This document shows, piece by piece, positions 1-8,146 of a stretch of DNA of 64,000 nucleotides. The translations under genes and the position numbers were made by a program. The notes under the pieces are model-generated. The model was not told where the DNA came from. It searched no databases and saw only the letters and a list, made by a program, of their open reading frames with translations. Source of the DNA: Pseudomonas alcaligenes (lineage in GTDB: Bacteria > Pseudomonadota > Gammaproteobacteria > Pseudomonadales > Pseudomonadaceae); NCBI RefSeq assembly GCF_014490745.1, contig NZ_LZEU01000001.1, positions 4,739,501 to 4,803,500 of the forward strand. The letters are read 5' to 3'. Position 1 is the first letter of the stretch. Each line of letters opens with the position of its first letter.

Positions 1-1
1 T

Positions 2-661
2 AACGACGCGCCTGATAACCTAGCAGTTCTCTCCTACAACGGGTGTGGAAACCTCCCAGCAGCAAGGCTCCTTGCAAGCATGATTACCGATATGCGCCCT
101 GACGCCCGGATCATTTTGCATCGGGATCGAGACTTCCGAACCGAACAGGAGATGGAGTTCGAACTATCAATTGCTGCCTCTGAGCGTCAGCGCAACGGAG
201 TGACACGTGTCACGGAGATTTTCACTCCCTTGAACGATGTCGAGCATTCGTTTGCCCAAGCTGAACATCTGAAGGAGGTCTTCAACGAACTCGCCCCGGA
301 GCTAATCGATGCCGCGATTGCTGACGTAACCGCGTTCAAGCGAGACGACCTCGTGGATGCAGCGCGCGTCGCTCGTGGGCAGATTTCAACATCGCTATAC
401 GATGCTCCACGTAAGCGAGGGAAGCCAGAGTGGGCCGCGTCAGGAATGCCTGATAGGACCCCGCCGGTCAACGCTTTCGTTCCCGCGAACGGCCTGATCC
501 CAGTTTCATTTCAGCATTCTCATGGGAAAATGCTGATGGATGGACTTCGCCCGAAAATCCATCACCACGTTGGAGGTGCTTCGCAGGCAGTGAACAGCAG
601 GGTATACACCGTGACGGACCATCTCTTGGCGCCGGCCTGGAGGGATGCGTTTGCCCCCTAG
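2..661 (+). CDS. C-terminal part of a TOPRIM-domain (OLD-like) ATPase/nuclease, cut by window edge
   Basis: The frame is open from the left edge, so only the last 219 codons are visible and the real start lies outside. The visible part begins with NGCGNLPAARLL and then ILHRDRDFRT, a TOPRIM-like DxD loop, followed by FTPLNDVEHSF. These short blocks are characteristic, as I recall them, of TOPRIM domains at the C-terminus of AAA/ABC-type ATPases related to OLD nucleases, many of which are phage-defence proteins. The missing N-terminal part should carry the ATPase Walker motifs. The frame ends at an ordinary TAG about 70 bp before an insertion sequence, so the C-terminus does not look broken. 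Assignment rests on motif memory only. Confidence 0.5.
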   Translation, partial: NDAPDNLAVLSYNGCGNLPAARLLASMITDMRPDARIILHRDRDFRTEQEMEFELSIAASERQRNGVTRVTEIFTPLNDVEHSFAQAEHLKEVFNELAPELIDAAIADVTAFKRDDLVDAARVARGQISTSLYDAPRKRGKPEWAASGMPDRTPPVNAFVPANGLIPVSFQHSHGKMLMDGLRPKIHHHVGGASQAVNSRVYTVTDHLLAPAWRDAFAP

Positions 662-733
662 TAGTTTGGAGTAATACCTATTCATGTAGAGGACGCGGTG
701 AATCGGAATCAGCCCTTGCAAGTGTCCGCTTCT

Positions 734-755
734 GGCCCAGGCTGTGTAAAAACGC
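734..755 (+). repeat. Left terminal inverted repeat of the IS1182-family element
   Basis: It starts GGCCCAGGCTGTGTAAAA and matches the reverse complement of 2390-2411 at 20 of 22 positions. Confidence 0.85.
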
Positions 756-806
756 TGGCATCGACCTTGCTGTGATTTGATGGACTCAAATCTGCGGGGG
801 ATGCCG

Positions 807-2237
807 ATGAAGCGTTTTATCCAGGGAGAGCACCGAGGCCAAAGCGCGCTGCTTCCCGAGAGCCTGGATGACTACGTGGCGGACACCAACCCGGTGCGGG
901 TGGTCGATGTTTTCGTCGATGAGCTCGACCTTGGCGCGCTGGGTTTCGATGGTGTCGTCCCGGCTGAAACAGGTCGGCCCGCCTACCATCCTGCCGACCT
1001 GCTGAAGATCTACATCTACGGCTACCTCAATCGCATCCAATCCAGTCGCCGCCTTGAGCGAGAGGCTCAGCGCAACGTCGAGCTGATGTGGTTGACCGGA
1101 CGTTTGATGCCGGACTTCAAGACCATCGCCAACTTCCGCAAGGATAACGGCACGGCAATCCGCGGCGTCTGTCGGCAGTTCGTGGTGCTGTGTCAGCAGC
1201 TCGGTCTGTTCGCCGAAGCGCTGGTGGCCATCGACGGCAGCAAGTTCAAGGCGGTCAACAATCGTGACCGCAACTTCACCAGTGCCAAGCTGCAACGTCG
1301 GATGGAGGAGATCGAGTCCAGCATCAGCCGCTACCTGACTGCGCTAGATACTGCCGACCGACAGGAGCCCGTAGTGGCACAGGCCAAGGCAGAGCGTCTG
1401 CACAGCAAGATTGCCGCCCTGAAAACCAAGATGCAGGAACTGCGAGATATCGAGGCTCAGCTTGAGTCCGCCCCGGACAAGCAGATCTCCCTGACCGATC
1501 CAGATGCCCGCTCGATGATGACACGCGGCACCGGCCTGGTTGGCTACAACGTCCAGGCTGCGGTCGATACGAAGCATCACCTGATCGTGACGCACGAGGT
1601 CACCAACAACGGTGTCGACCGCGACCAATTGAGTGCCATGGCCAAGCAGGCACGGGACGCGATGGGCGTGGAATCACTGTCGGTGGTCGCAGACCGGGGG
1701 TATTTCAAAAGCGAGGAAATCCTCGCCTGCCACGAAGCGGGCATCACCACCTTCGTGCCCAAGGCCAGGACATCGGGCGCCGCAGCAGCTGGTCGCTTTG
1801 GTCGCGATGATTTCATCTACGACGCAGCCCATGACGAGTACCGTTGCCCAGCCGGAGAGCGCTTGGTCTGGCGTTTCTCAACGGTTGAGAAAGGCCTGAA
1901 ACTGCACCGTTACTGGAGCTCGCATTGCCAAGGTTGTGCGTTGAAAGATCAGTGCACGCCAAGCGCACAGCGGCGAGTGAGCCGCTGGGAACATGAGTCG
2001 GTGCTCGACGCGATGCAGTTCCGGCTGGATCAGGCTCCGGAGATGATGCGCATCCGCCGTCAGACGGTGGAACATCCGTTCGGCACCTTGAAGGCCTGGA
2101 TGGGCGCCACTCATTTCCTCACCAGGACACACGACCGTGTGAGCACGGAAATGAGCCTGCATGTGCTCGCCTACAACTTCAAACGGGTGCTGAACCTGCT
2201 GGGCAATAGTGCGCTGATGGCCGCGATGAGGGCTTGA
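807..2237 (+). CDS. IS1182-family DDE transposase
   Basis: The product of about 476 residues catalyses cut-and-paste movement of the IS. The N-terminal DUF772-type region (FIQGEHRGQ, then HPADLLKIYIYGYLNRIQSS) and the C-terminal DDE region are both intact. Catalytic residues visible are D143 (AIDGSKFKAVN), D296 (VVADRGYF) and E422 (RQTVEHPFGTLK). A cysteine pair cluster (HCQGCALKDQC) precedes the C-terminal helix region, as usual in this family. In-frame ATGs also exist at 777, 780 and 801; 807 (MKRFIQGEHRG) was chosen because homology starts there and GGGGG lies just upstream. The frame is full length and could be active. Confidence 0.92.
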   Translation: MKRFIQGEHRGQSALLPESLDDYVADTNPVRVVDVFVDELDLGALGFDGVVPAETGRPAYHPADLLKIYIYGYLNRIQSSRRLEREAQRNVELMWLTGRLMPDFKTIANFRKDNGTAIRGVCRQFVVLCQQLGLFAEALVAIDGSKFKAVNNRDRNFTSAKLQRRMEEIESSISRYLTALDTADRQEPVVAQAKAERLHSKIAALKTKMQELRDIEAQLESAPDKQISLTDPDARSMMTRGTGLVGYNVQAAVDTKHHLIVTHEVTNNGVDRDQLSAMAKQARDAMGVESLSVVADRGYFKSEEILACHEAGITTFVPKARTSGAAAAGRFGRDDFIYDAAHDEYRCPAGERLVWRFSTVEKGLKLHRYWSSHCQGCALKDQCTPSAQRRVSRWEHESVLDAMQFRLDQAPEMMRIRRQTVEHPFGTLKAWMGATHFLTRTHDRVSTEMSLHVLAYNFKRVLNLLGNSALMAAMRA

Positions 2238-2389
2238 AACCCCATTGGCAGCTCGTTGAGCTCGTTGCCAAGCATCGCGGAACCACACTTGCCCGAATCA
2301 GATGAATGACTCGGATCGACACACCAGGAGCCCGCAGGGCCTCTGGGCGCCGCTAAAACAATCCAATACCCAGCTATCCATCACCCGCT

Positions 2390-2411
2390 GCGTTTTTACA
2401 CGGTCTGGGCC
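2390..2411 (-). repeat. Right terminal inverted repeat of the IS1182-family element
   Basis: On the minus strand it starts GGCCCAGACCGTGTAAAA and pairs with 734-755. It lies about 150 bp past the transposase stop; that 3' stretch shows no gene. Confidence 0.85.
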
Positions 2412-2531
2412 GGGAGCAGTCGTTGGAGAGAGGCAGCTACTGGTCAGAAGCGGCGCATCAGTTGGCTCAATTTCTCAAAGTGCTCTAGTGTTGAGATCGG
2501 CCAGGATGGCTGACAGGAGAAGGGATTCTAT

Positions 2532-3014
2532 ATGCGCTACCTCAAAATGCTCCTCATCGCGCTCGCATCGGCTCTAGGCGCCACCTACCTTGTGCTTTGG
2601 TTCATGAAGCCTGCTCCGCTCGAAAACACCACGATTCCTCCTCTGATCATCAAGGAAGAACAGGACGAGCTAGTCATTTGGGGCGGCTGGAAGACAATTG
2701 CGGGTTATCAAGCTCCAGGAACGAATGCTGTTGAAATCCGCTGCAATCGCACCGCCGGCGTATGCCATGAGGCAATCGCCTCGATTGTGCATCACGCCGA
2801 GGGTGAAGACTTGGAAGCGCAAGTATTCAGCTACAAGGTCAGTCTCTGGGACGCGAATCGGCTTGAGGCCGTGGCAGGGAGGGCGATGGGTGACTGTTTG
2901 GAGCGGCGCTTGGTTATTCACGTACCTGACAGTTCTGCAGCATTGTTTTGGTCTCCACCCGCTGAATGCGAGGGTGATACAGGCCGTGCGGTATTAGTCG
3001 GCGACCCTTTGTAG
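2532..3014 (+). CDS. Hypothetical membrane-anchored or exported protein
   Basis: The product is 160 residues of unknown function. Residues 4-24 form one hydrophobic segment ([18 protein letters not shown]) followed by a proline-containing linker, which fits an N-terminal membrane anchor or uncleaved signal. The rest is soluble and has four cysteines ([23 protein letters not shown]), which would lie in the periplasm and could form disulfides. A good ribosome site, AGGAGAAGGG, lies a few bases before the ATG. The gene starts about 120 bp after the IS and is followed by another small exported-protein gene in the same direction, so the two may be co-transcribed. I do not recognise a family. Confidence 0.6.
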   Translation: MRYLKMLLIALASALGATYLVLWFMKPAPLENTTIPPLIIKEEQDELVIWGGWKTIAGYQAPGTNAVEIRCNRTAGVCHEAIASIVHHAEGEDLEAQVFSYKVSLWDANRLEAVAGRAMGDCLERRLVIHVPDSSAALFWSPPAECEGDTGRAVLVGDPL

Positions 3015-3022
3015 CGGCCTCA

Positions 3023-3379
3023 GTGAATAGCCCATCCTCACGGCTGCCCAAAGCATCTTCCACGCTGAGCTTGGTCATTGTTGCCGCGCTCGGTTTCGCT
3101 TCGCTCCAAGCCATAGCGGCTAATACTCCCTGCTCGGGCAGGAAAGGTGGCATCGCCGGCTGCGATGGTGACCTGTTCCTGTGCAATGACGGCTCTATCA
3201 GCGGCTCGAAGAAGAGCTGCTCGGCCTACATGGGGAGCAGCGCTCCAGATGCGGCCCCTCAACAGCTTCTGCAAGACAGCGGCGAGTGCACGTGCGGCAC
3301 CAGTACCTTCTGCACGGGCCCGCGCGGAGGCGTTTACTGCCTGACTCCCTCCGGGAAAAAGAGCTACGTGAGGAAGTGA
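3023..3379 (+). CDS. Small cysteine-rich secreted protein of unknown function
   Basis: The 118-residue product starts with GTG eight bases after the previous stop. Residues about 15-33 form a signal peptide ending SLQAIAA before NTPCSG. The mature part of about 85 residues has eight cysteines (PCSG, AGCDG, FLCND, KSCSA, GECTCG, TFCTG, VYCLT), enough for four disulfides. The C-terminal block [20 protein letters not shown] is of a type common in short exported proteins on Pseudomonas mobile islands, usually annotated hypothetical. Function is unknown; a basic, disulfide-rich, periplasmic protein is all that can be said. Confidence 0.65.
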   Translation: MNSPSSRLPKASSTLSLVIVAALGFASLQAIAANTPCSGRKGGIAGCDGDLFLCNDGSISGSKKSCSAYMGSSAPDAAPQQLLQDSGECTCGTSTFCTGPRGGVYCLTPSGKKSYVRK

Positions 3380-3413
3380 AGCCGAGACCGTAAAGGTGGC
3401 TTCGAGATCGACC

Positions 3414-3773
3414 TTAGCTGGGCGGAGGCGTCAGGGGCGCAATGAGGTGGGCGCCCTCATTGCGATAGTTGCCGACTTCAGGCCCTACGGCGAACCATTC
3501 AAACGCGTCCACTGGCAAAGCATGCTCATGAAGCATGCGACCAGCGTCAGCGAGACTGATTTCCGAGACCCACGCTCTGGCGCTGTCGGCTTCGAACACC
3601 ACGGGACGCCGATCGTGCACATCGAGCATTCCGCCCTCAGAGTCGGCCGTGATGATCCGAAATCCGTCATCTGGCCTGGGCTCCTGGCCGGGCTCTGAAA
3701 ATTGCGGGTCATCTGAAAGACCGGAGCGATCTGCTTGATGGGCTGGACGTGCGAAGCAGAAACTTTCATTGAT
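3414..3773 (-). pseudogene. C-terminal remnant of a SRAP (YedK/HMCES-like) peptidase gene
   Basis: The minus-strand frame contains a clear SRAP C-terminal half: GFRIITADSEGG, then MLDVHDRRPVVFEA with the conserved HDRRP block, then FEWFAVGPEVGNYRNEGA and LIAPL. E. coli YedK has the equivalent IVTAAADQGLVDIHDRRP and VSRAVGNVKNQGAELIQP. SRAP proteins bind abasic single-stranded DNA through the N-terminal Cys2, and that whole half is missing. Going upstream (to higher coordinates) the frame stays open to a TGA near 3774 but similarity fades, and the AT-rich HEPN gene region begins. A non-functional leftover is therefore likely; a short ATG-initiated product from 3629 is possible but would lack the active site. 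Confidence 0.75.
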
Positions 3774-3879
3774 TCAAACAGCCATCCACTATTGCAGCAT
3801 GTCCATAACTGGCTATGGAGAAAGACAGCAAAGATAGAAGCGGCCTCTGATGAACCTGCTGTGAATCCTTCCGGTTTTC

Positions 3880-5247
3880 TCAATCCAGAATCTTCACAAA
3901 CTCTCTCTTCACGAGATCAGCATTTCTTAGTTTGCCAAATTCGTACATGGGCCCATCGTAAGAGTAAATGTTAAGAATTAGCCTATAGAACAAGGTCAAA
4001 CACTTTGAAATTCGTTTGTGTTCTTTTTCCTGCCTTGCCTCCGTGTTTTCTTTAAATTTTGGATGTGCTGCCGAGTTTCTCAAGTCGCCCCATGCATTTT
4101 TTTCGTCATCTAGAACCATCCCCTTTTCCACAAGCATAGAAAGCGCCTTGCCTGCATGGATATTCCCCCATCTTTCCACGTGCTTTACAAGGGAATCTAC
4201 ATGAGTATCCTCCGCCTCAATCTCCTTTAATTTAACAATCAGGTCAACCTTGCTTTTTTCGAACGCCTCATCAGTGGCATTTATCTTCAGCGCGGGTATA
4301 AATATATCATTTAGCAACCCCTCTATCGCCACACCAAGCGTCAAGATAGTGATGTTTTTCTCTGAATTAAACGCATGCCACACCCTCATCCATTGGCTGT
4401 ATGAGCTGTCAAAATGGAGAGGAGCATCAGTCTTAACTCGAATCATTTCCCGGAGAATGTCGTACTGACAGTTGGGCCAGCCTCCCCCTGCGGTCGCACT
4501 AGGAAACGGCTGGGGAATCTTAATGTTCCTTAGCTGCTTATTCGTGCTTTTTAGGTGTATTGAAACACTATCGGATGTGTTGCGGATCAAGCAGTACGGC
4601 TGAGGCAACACTCCAGACGACATACCGATATAGAAGAGCAAGACCTTGTAAAGCTCCTCAGAATCAAATTTTCCAGACGCCCTTACCACCGTTCTATCTT
4701 TCTTATTTAGAATTGAAACCTTAGACCCATTCAAAGATATCTCCGATTCATCCCAGGACATCGACTCGGAGCCGTAGGTGCTAGACATCGTATTCATCTT
4801 ATTAGCCGGTATACCGGATTTTTCAAACAGCTCAAAATACAGATAGTCGTCCAGGCTTTCACCACGCCTATCAGTGTCTAGCACATAAACTTCATGCAAT
4901 AACAGGCGCAGCATAAATGGCGGACTCCTATCGAAAACACCAATCCTTATTGAGAACTCCTCTGAATACACGGAATCTCCATCAAGGGTTTTTGCCTCAA
5001 GATATAATTTCTGGGTGCCATCGAACGGATCAGCCGGAAATGCTGAGTAGAAATCACTAGCGGGAACACCATCGGCCTCTTTACAAATCATCTCCAGATA
5101 CAATGTGCCAACTTCATTAATCCTTAAAACACCGTACCCCTTCAAGCTAAGTCCATGTTCTATTTTTTGCCTGATGGACACGTGCACACAATGCACTTCC
5201 AAGCACGCGTCGTGCATCGCGTCGATTAACTTATTTGCGTTACCCAT
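3880..5247 (-). CDS. HEPN-domain protein, ApeA-like anti-phage candidate
   Basis: The product is 455 residues when started at the ATG at 5247, which has AGGGAAAG six bases upstream; a frame extension to 5433 uses a weaker start and has no recognisable content. The C-terminal third contains DLRNSAAHPKF, an R-x4-H signature (R390, H395) of HEPN ribonucleases, inside an all-helical stretch beginning near LTLGVAIEGLLNDIF. The N-terminal two thirds are beta-rich and resemble in layout the ApeA N-terminal domain. ApeA proteins are single-gene abortive-infection factors thought to cleave RNA on phage infection. The gene is distinctly AT-rich and lies in transposon cargo, which suits an acquired defence gene. 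HEPN is fairly secure, ApeA membership is inferred. Confidence 0.6.
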   Translation of the reverse strand: MGNANKLIDAMHDACLEVHCVHVSIRQKIEHGLSLKGYGVLRINEVGTLYLEMICKEADGVPASDFYSAFPADPFDGTQKLYLEAKTLDGDSVYSEEFSIRIGVFDRSPPFMLRLLLHEVYVLDTDRRGESLDDYLYFELFEKSGIPANKMNTMSSTYGSESMSWDESEISLNGSKVSILNKKDRTVVRASGKFDSEELYKVLLFYIGMSSGVLPQPYCLIRNTSDSVSIHLKSTNKQLRNIKIPQPFPSATAGGGWPNCQYDILREMIRVKTDAPLHFDSSYSQWMRVWHAFNSEKNITILTLGVAIEGLLNDIFIPALKINATDEAFEKSKVDLIVKLKEIEAEDTHVDSLVKHVERWGNIHAGKALSMLVEKGMVLDDEKNAWGDLRNSAAHPKFKENTEARQEKEHKRISKCLTLFYRLILNIYSYDGPMYEFGKLRNADLVKREFVKILD

Positions 5248-5702
5248 TATCTTTCCCTGTGTGCGATTAATATGCTGGCCAACTATCCAACCGGCTCTCG
5301 GCACGCCAGAACGCGCAGTTGTGGTTGGGATATCTGAAGGCTCCTTTCTTGGCCTTGCAATCCCTCTCATCTGGAACCGAAAACTAGTCCGCTTACCCGT
5401 ATCCGTTCTGCTTGATGGCCGTCGGGTGATCACTTTGCCAGCCGTCGCGTGATTGCGGCTTGGGGGCCGGAGCGCAAACAGTGTCTTGCGAATGGCGGCG
5501 TTCGTAAGCAGCGCGGCGTCGTTCAGGTAAGCGAATTCGTCGCGGAACCAATCGGAAAATTTGGCAATTCCAAAAACGCAAAAAGACCTTCAAGGCAATA
5601 TGCGTCGAGCGCCGCCAATAGCGGAATAGACACCTCGGCCCTCCAAAAGCTAAACGCAAAAATAATCGCAAAACATGAGTGGACGAGCGAGGAGACGAGG
5701 CT
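5248..5702. other. Intergenic stretch, no supported gene
   Basis: These 455 bp separate the HEPN gene from the upstream HAD gene, both on the minus strand. Short open frames exist on both strands, including a minus-strand stretch around 5520-5680, but none has a ribosome site or a family motif. GC is mixed, and the part near 5450-5540 is richer than the HEPN gene. It must hold the HEPN promoter, whose elements I cannot pick out with confidence. Confidence 0.5.
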
Positions 5703-6209
5703 TTAAACGGTCCGAAGTCGCATCCGAAGTTCTTCTACTCGACCTGGCTGAGCTAAGCCCAGCTCGCCATTGCACCGAACCAAATTCCCTAACGCATCCA
5801 CGGGCCAGCGCTCAGCGTCATCATCAATCGAGACCCAGTTTGCAAGGTGAGCACGACTCACATACCGGCAAATCTGCTCGTACCGCGAGGCTTTGTCCCA
5901 CCACGTTTGATCGAACCAGCCTTTGCCCATTGAGCTATGCCAAGTCGCGCCAATCACCCGTGCTTGGAGCGACGCAGGTAGATAGCTTCGCGCACGCGAA
6001 AAGCCCAGGTGGCGTGCCCAGCTCGTACTCAAAACCACCTGGACCTGAGGGAAGTCTTCTAACACTTCCACCAACAAATTTGCCCACATGAAAAGCGCGC
6101 CGTCAGATCGCAATTTGGGCCCTTTTCGGGTCATGAAAACGGCATCCGGATGCAGTACGCCATCGAAATCGAGAAAAAGTACTCTGGATGGGGTGGTAGG
6201 TTGCGGCAT
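5703..6209 (-). CDS. HAD-superfamily protein (Swiss Army Knife RNA-repair type HAD)
   Basis: The 168-residue product starts RVLFLDFDGVLHPD, the HAD motif I with nucleophile D14 and general acid D16. Motif II is LSTSWAR, and WVSIDDDAERWP supplies the late acidic motif. The compact size without a large cap and the DGVLHPD and TSW signatures fit the HAD domain family described from Swiss Army Knife RNA-repair proteins and also found alone on plasmids and islands. A phosphatase acting on a small or nucleic-acid substrate is likely, but the substrate cannot be read from sequence. The gene is divergent from the TnsE-like gene and is part of the cargo. Confidence 0.75.
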   Translation of the reverse strand: MPQPTTPSRVLFLDFDGVLHPDAVFMTRKGPKLRSDGALFMWANLLVEVLEDFPQVQVVLSTSWARHLGFSRARSYLPASLQARVIGATWHSSMGKGWFDQTWWDKASRYEQICRYVSRAHLANWVSIDDDAERWPVDALGNLVRCNGELGLAQPGRVEELRMRLRTV

Positions 6210-6383
6210 GAGTAGGTCCGATCGATGACTACACCAAAGCTTCTTTAGGCTCTCGCAAGCGCATTTTCACTAGAGCCCCGACAAGCCAGTCCACGCAGCA
6301 GGCCTGAGCACCACTTGCAAACGCCTGCAAACCGGCGCCGCAATTTCGTCGCGCCTCGCACGGTGAATCGATACACTCCCAGC

Positions 6384-8144
6384 ATGCGAATGCCAGAGGA
6401 ACAGGCTTTGGATGGGGCGGTAAAGCGTATCGCGTTCTCCTATCCGCTATCTGATGTGAGACACCCTGATAGCGGATTGCAGGCACATGAAAGCGACCTT
6501 CTGGTCTGGTGGTACGGTCCTATCAAGCATGGCTCTCGCACCCGTTCCATTCCAGTAGTAACCGTTATTTTTCGGGCGTTGAAGAATGATGTGCCAGGTG
6601 GATATTTCAGGGCACAGCTGCCCTTAAGCAGCCTTCCCCATTACCGAAAGGGCACTATTTGGCGGAAGGGACAATGCATTTCAGATACCGAGGCAGAGGA
6701 AGAAAGGTTCAACGTCAACTTTTCGCCTGCTGGTTGGTCGCTGACCTCCCGAGCTGAGCTTTGTGCCGAAGGGAACTCTCATATTTTTCCTGACAGGGAA
6801 TATCCTCTTCTTTGGCGGGACCGCGACAAATGCAGGCTAATTAACTTTAAACTTGCTGATGAGAAAAACCTACTCATCCCCTGCACCGAGTATTTTGTTC
6901 GCGCATATGCAAGAAACATGGAAATCTGTCGCGCTCTAGCGACATTGAGATGGTCGGACGTCATGTCCGCGTTCTACGATCCACCGCTACGAAGTGAATT
7001 GCGCTGGCAGGTCAATCCGTCCGGAATCATGCGCTTCTATGACGCAATTTTTCTTGGCCATCTTCTGTACGAAGATTATACGGAGATGCGCGTCAAGCAT
7101 ATTAATTCGCAATTCATATCGAGCTCGCCTGGAAAGGAAATTTTCCTCGATGTGGCACCTTGGTTCGAAGGGCCTGGAGAACTACTGTGCCGCGGCAGAT
7201 GGATTAACCAAGGTCGGACGTTTATTTGTCTTGATCTAATTGGCTCAAGTGAGCCTTTAGGTCAACAGATAGAATGGCAGCGAAAACAAGTAGATACTTC
7301 CTCTGGAGTGGATGGCGGAAACATGTTGCTTCCACGACCTATCACCACCCTTGCAGCAGAGGAATTTCTAGCAGAAGCATCGAATATTGAGCCCGACCGT
7401 CACGCTGAAATTAAAATTGTTAAAGCGCGGACCTTCAAGCGACTCGGTCAGAAACGCAGCGTGATAAAAATCAAACGAGCGGTGCAAGCCAATCGGGGGA
7501 GAATGGGGCCCAAACCACCCAAGGCGGAGACCCATTCCAGCGGTACCGGCACCGGGTCCGGCAAGAACACAGGCAAGATTGAACACATCTCGGAAATTGA
7601 GCTTGAGTCTCGCGGCTTCCTTCGAGACATATGGAACGCGTTCAAGACAATTCAGGCGGCCAATCTGGAAAGAGTATCAGAACTAAGCTGGTACACACCG
7701 AACCACGGGTTCAGAAATCAAAGTGATCCCCAGGTTATTCTCATCCCCCCCGCCGATGACCATCCTGACAGCAAGGTTCGAGCATGGGTTTATCTCGACA
7801 AAGAGACATACCTGCGCCGTGGTCTGATGGTGCTGAAAATGAAGATCGATGGGGTTGACTATCTTTGTTTGGAAATACAGCGAAAAGAAGCAGAAGAGGG
7901 TGGCACGATAAAAGGGCACGCTGGGCTGCTCATGAAATCGAGCATGTGCGCCCAAGAAGAAATTACGGAATTTGTTGAAGACGTTTGCTCAAGGATCCGG
8001 TACGCAATCGGCAGCTTCAAAAATATACGCTCAACTTTTCCAGAGCAAACCAAGATCTTCAACCACATGCAGAAAGATCAAAAAATTCTTTATCGAAAGA
8101 CATTGATCAACGCATTTGAAGAGCTAGGCGTTGAGCTCATTTGA
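6384..8144 (+). CDS. tnsE: TnsE-like transposition protein (target selector candidate)
   Basis: The product is about 586 residues from the ATG at 6384 (a second ATG is at 6390; no strong ribosome site). It follows the layout of Tn7 TnsE (538 residues), recalled from memory. A beta-rich N-terminus has LPLSSLPHYRKG where TnsE has LPLLSRAKV. A helical block (EYFVRAYARNMEICRALAT) matches YHIPQLELARSLFLIN. GELLCRGRWINQGRTF sits where TnsE has GWKLHVKGRSSNED. A basic low-complexity linker follows, then a C-terminal domain with GVDYLCLEIQRKE and IRYAIGSFKN. In Tn7, TnsE binds recessed 3' ends and the sliding clamp and directs insertion into lagging-strand and conjugating DNA. Here the gene is convergent with tnsF, stops two bases apart. 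The similarity was not computed. Confidence 0.65.
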   Translation: MRMPEEQALDGAVKRIAFSYPLSDVRHPDSGLQAHESDLLVWWYGPIKHGSRTRSIPVVTVIFRALKNDVPGGYFRAQLPLSSLPHYRKGTIWRKGQCISDTEAEEERFNVNFSPAGWSLTSRAELCAEGNSHIFPDREYPLLWRDRDKCRLINFKLADEKNLLIPCTEYFVRAYARNMEICRALATLRWSDVMSAFYDPPLRSELRWQVNPSGIMRFYDAIFLGHLLYEDYTEMRVKHINSQFISSSPGKEIFLDVAPWFEGPGELLCRGRWINQGRTFICLDLIGSSEPLGQQIEWQRKQVDTSSGVDGGNMLLPRPITTLAAEEFLAEASNIEPDRHAEIKIVKARTFKRLGQKRSVIKIKRAVQANRGRMGPKPPKAETHSSGTGTGSGKNTGKIEHISEIELESRGFLRDIWNAFKTIQAANLERVSELSWYTPNHGFRNQSDPQVILIPPADDHPDSKVRAWVYLDKETYLRRGLMVLKMKIDGVDYLCLEIQRKEAEEGGTIKGHAGLLMKSSMCAQEEITEFVEDVCSRIRYAIGSFKNIRSTFPEQTKIFNHMQKDQKILYRKTLINAFEELGVELI

Positions 8145-8146
8145 AA

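Larger units (their letters stand above)
734..2411 (+). mobile_element. IS1182-family insertion sequence
   Basis: A complete IS1182-type transposase gene is bracketed by imperfect terminal inverted repeats. The left repeat begins GGCCCAGGCTGTGTAAAA at 734, and the reverse complement of the right repeat begins GGCCCAGACCGTGTAAAA; 20 of the first 22 bases match. Total length is about 1.68 kb, normal for the family. I see no target-site duplication (left flank ends GCTTCT, right flank starts GGGAGC), which could mean a palindromic target, a misjudged edge or a later rearrangement. The IS lies between the TOPRIM gene and the small exported-protein genes and does not cut a recognisable frame. Confidence 0.88.

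Noticed and set aside
2302..2577. 91-codon plus-strand frame spanning the IS right end
   Set aside because: It runs across the inverted repeat and into the start of the next gene in another frame, with no ribosome site or motif.
3485..3883. 132-codon minus-strand frame over the SRAP remnant
   Set aside because: The SRAP motifs lie in a different frame of the same strand, and this frame shows no motif.
5393..5706. Overlapping short frames on both strands between the HEPN and HAD genes
   Set aside because: Neither has a ribosome site or a recognisable family; a minus-strand stretch that reads protein-like around 5520-5680 has no start.
1..8144. Left end of the transposon inside the window
   Set aside because: No inverted copy of the GCAyCyATTTssrA pattern with a TGT end, and no comM 5' sequence, was found left of 8.1 kb.
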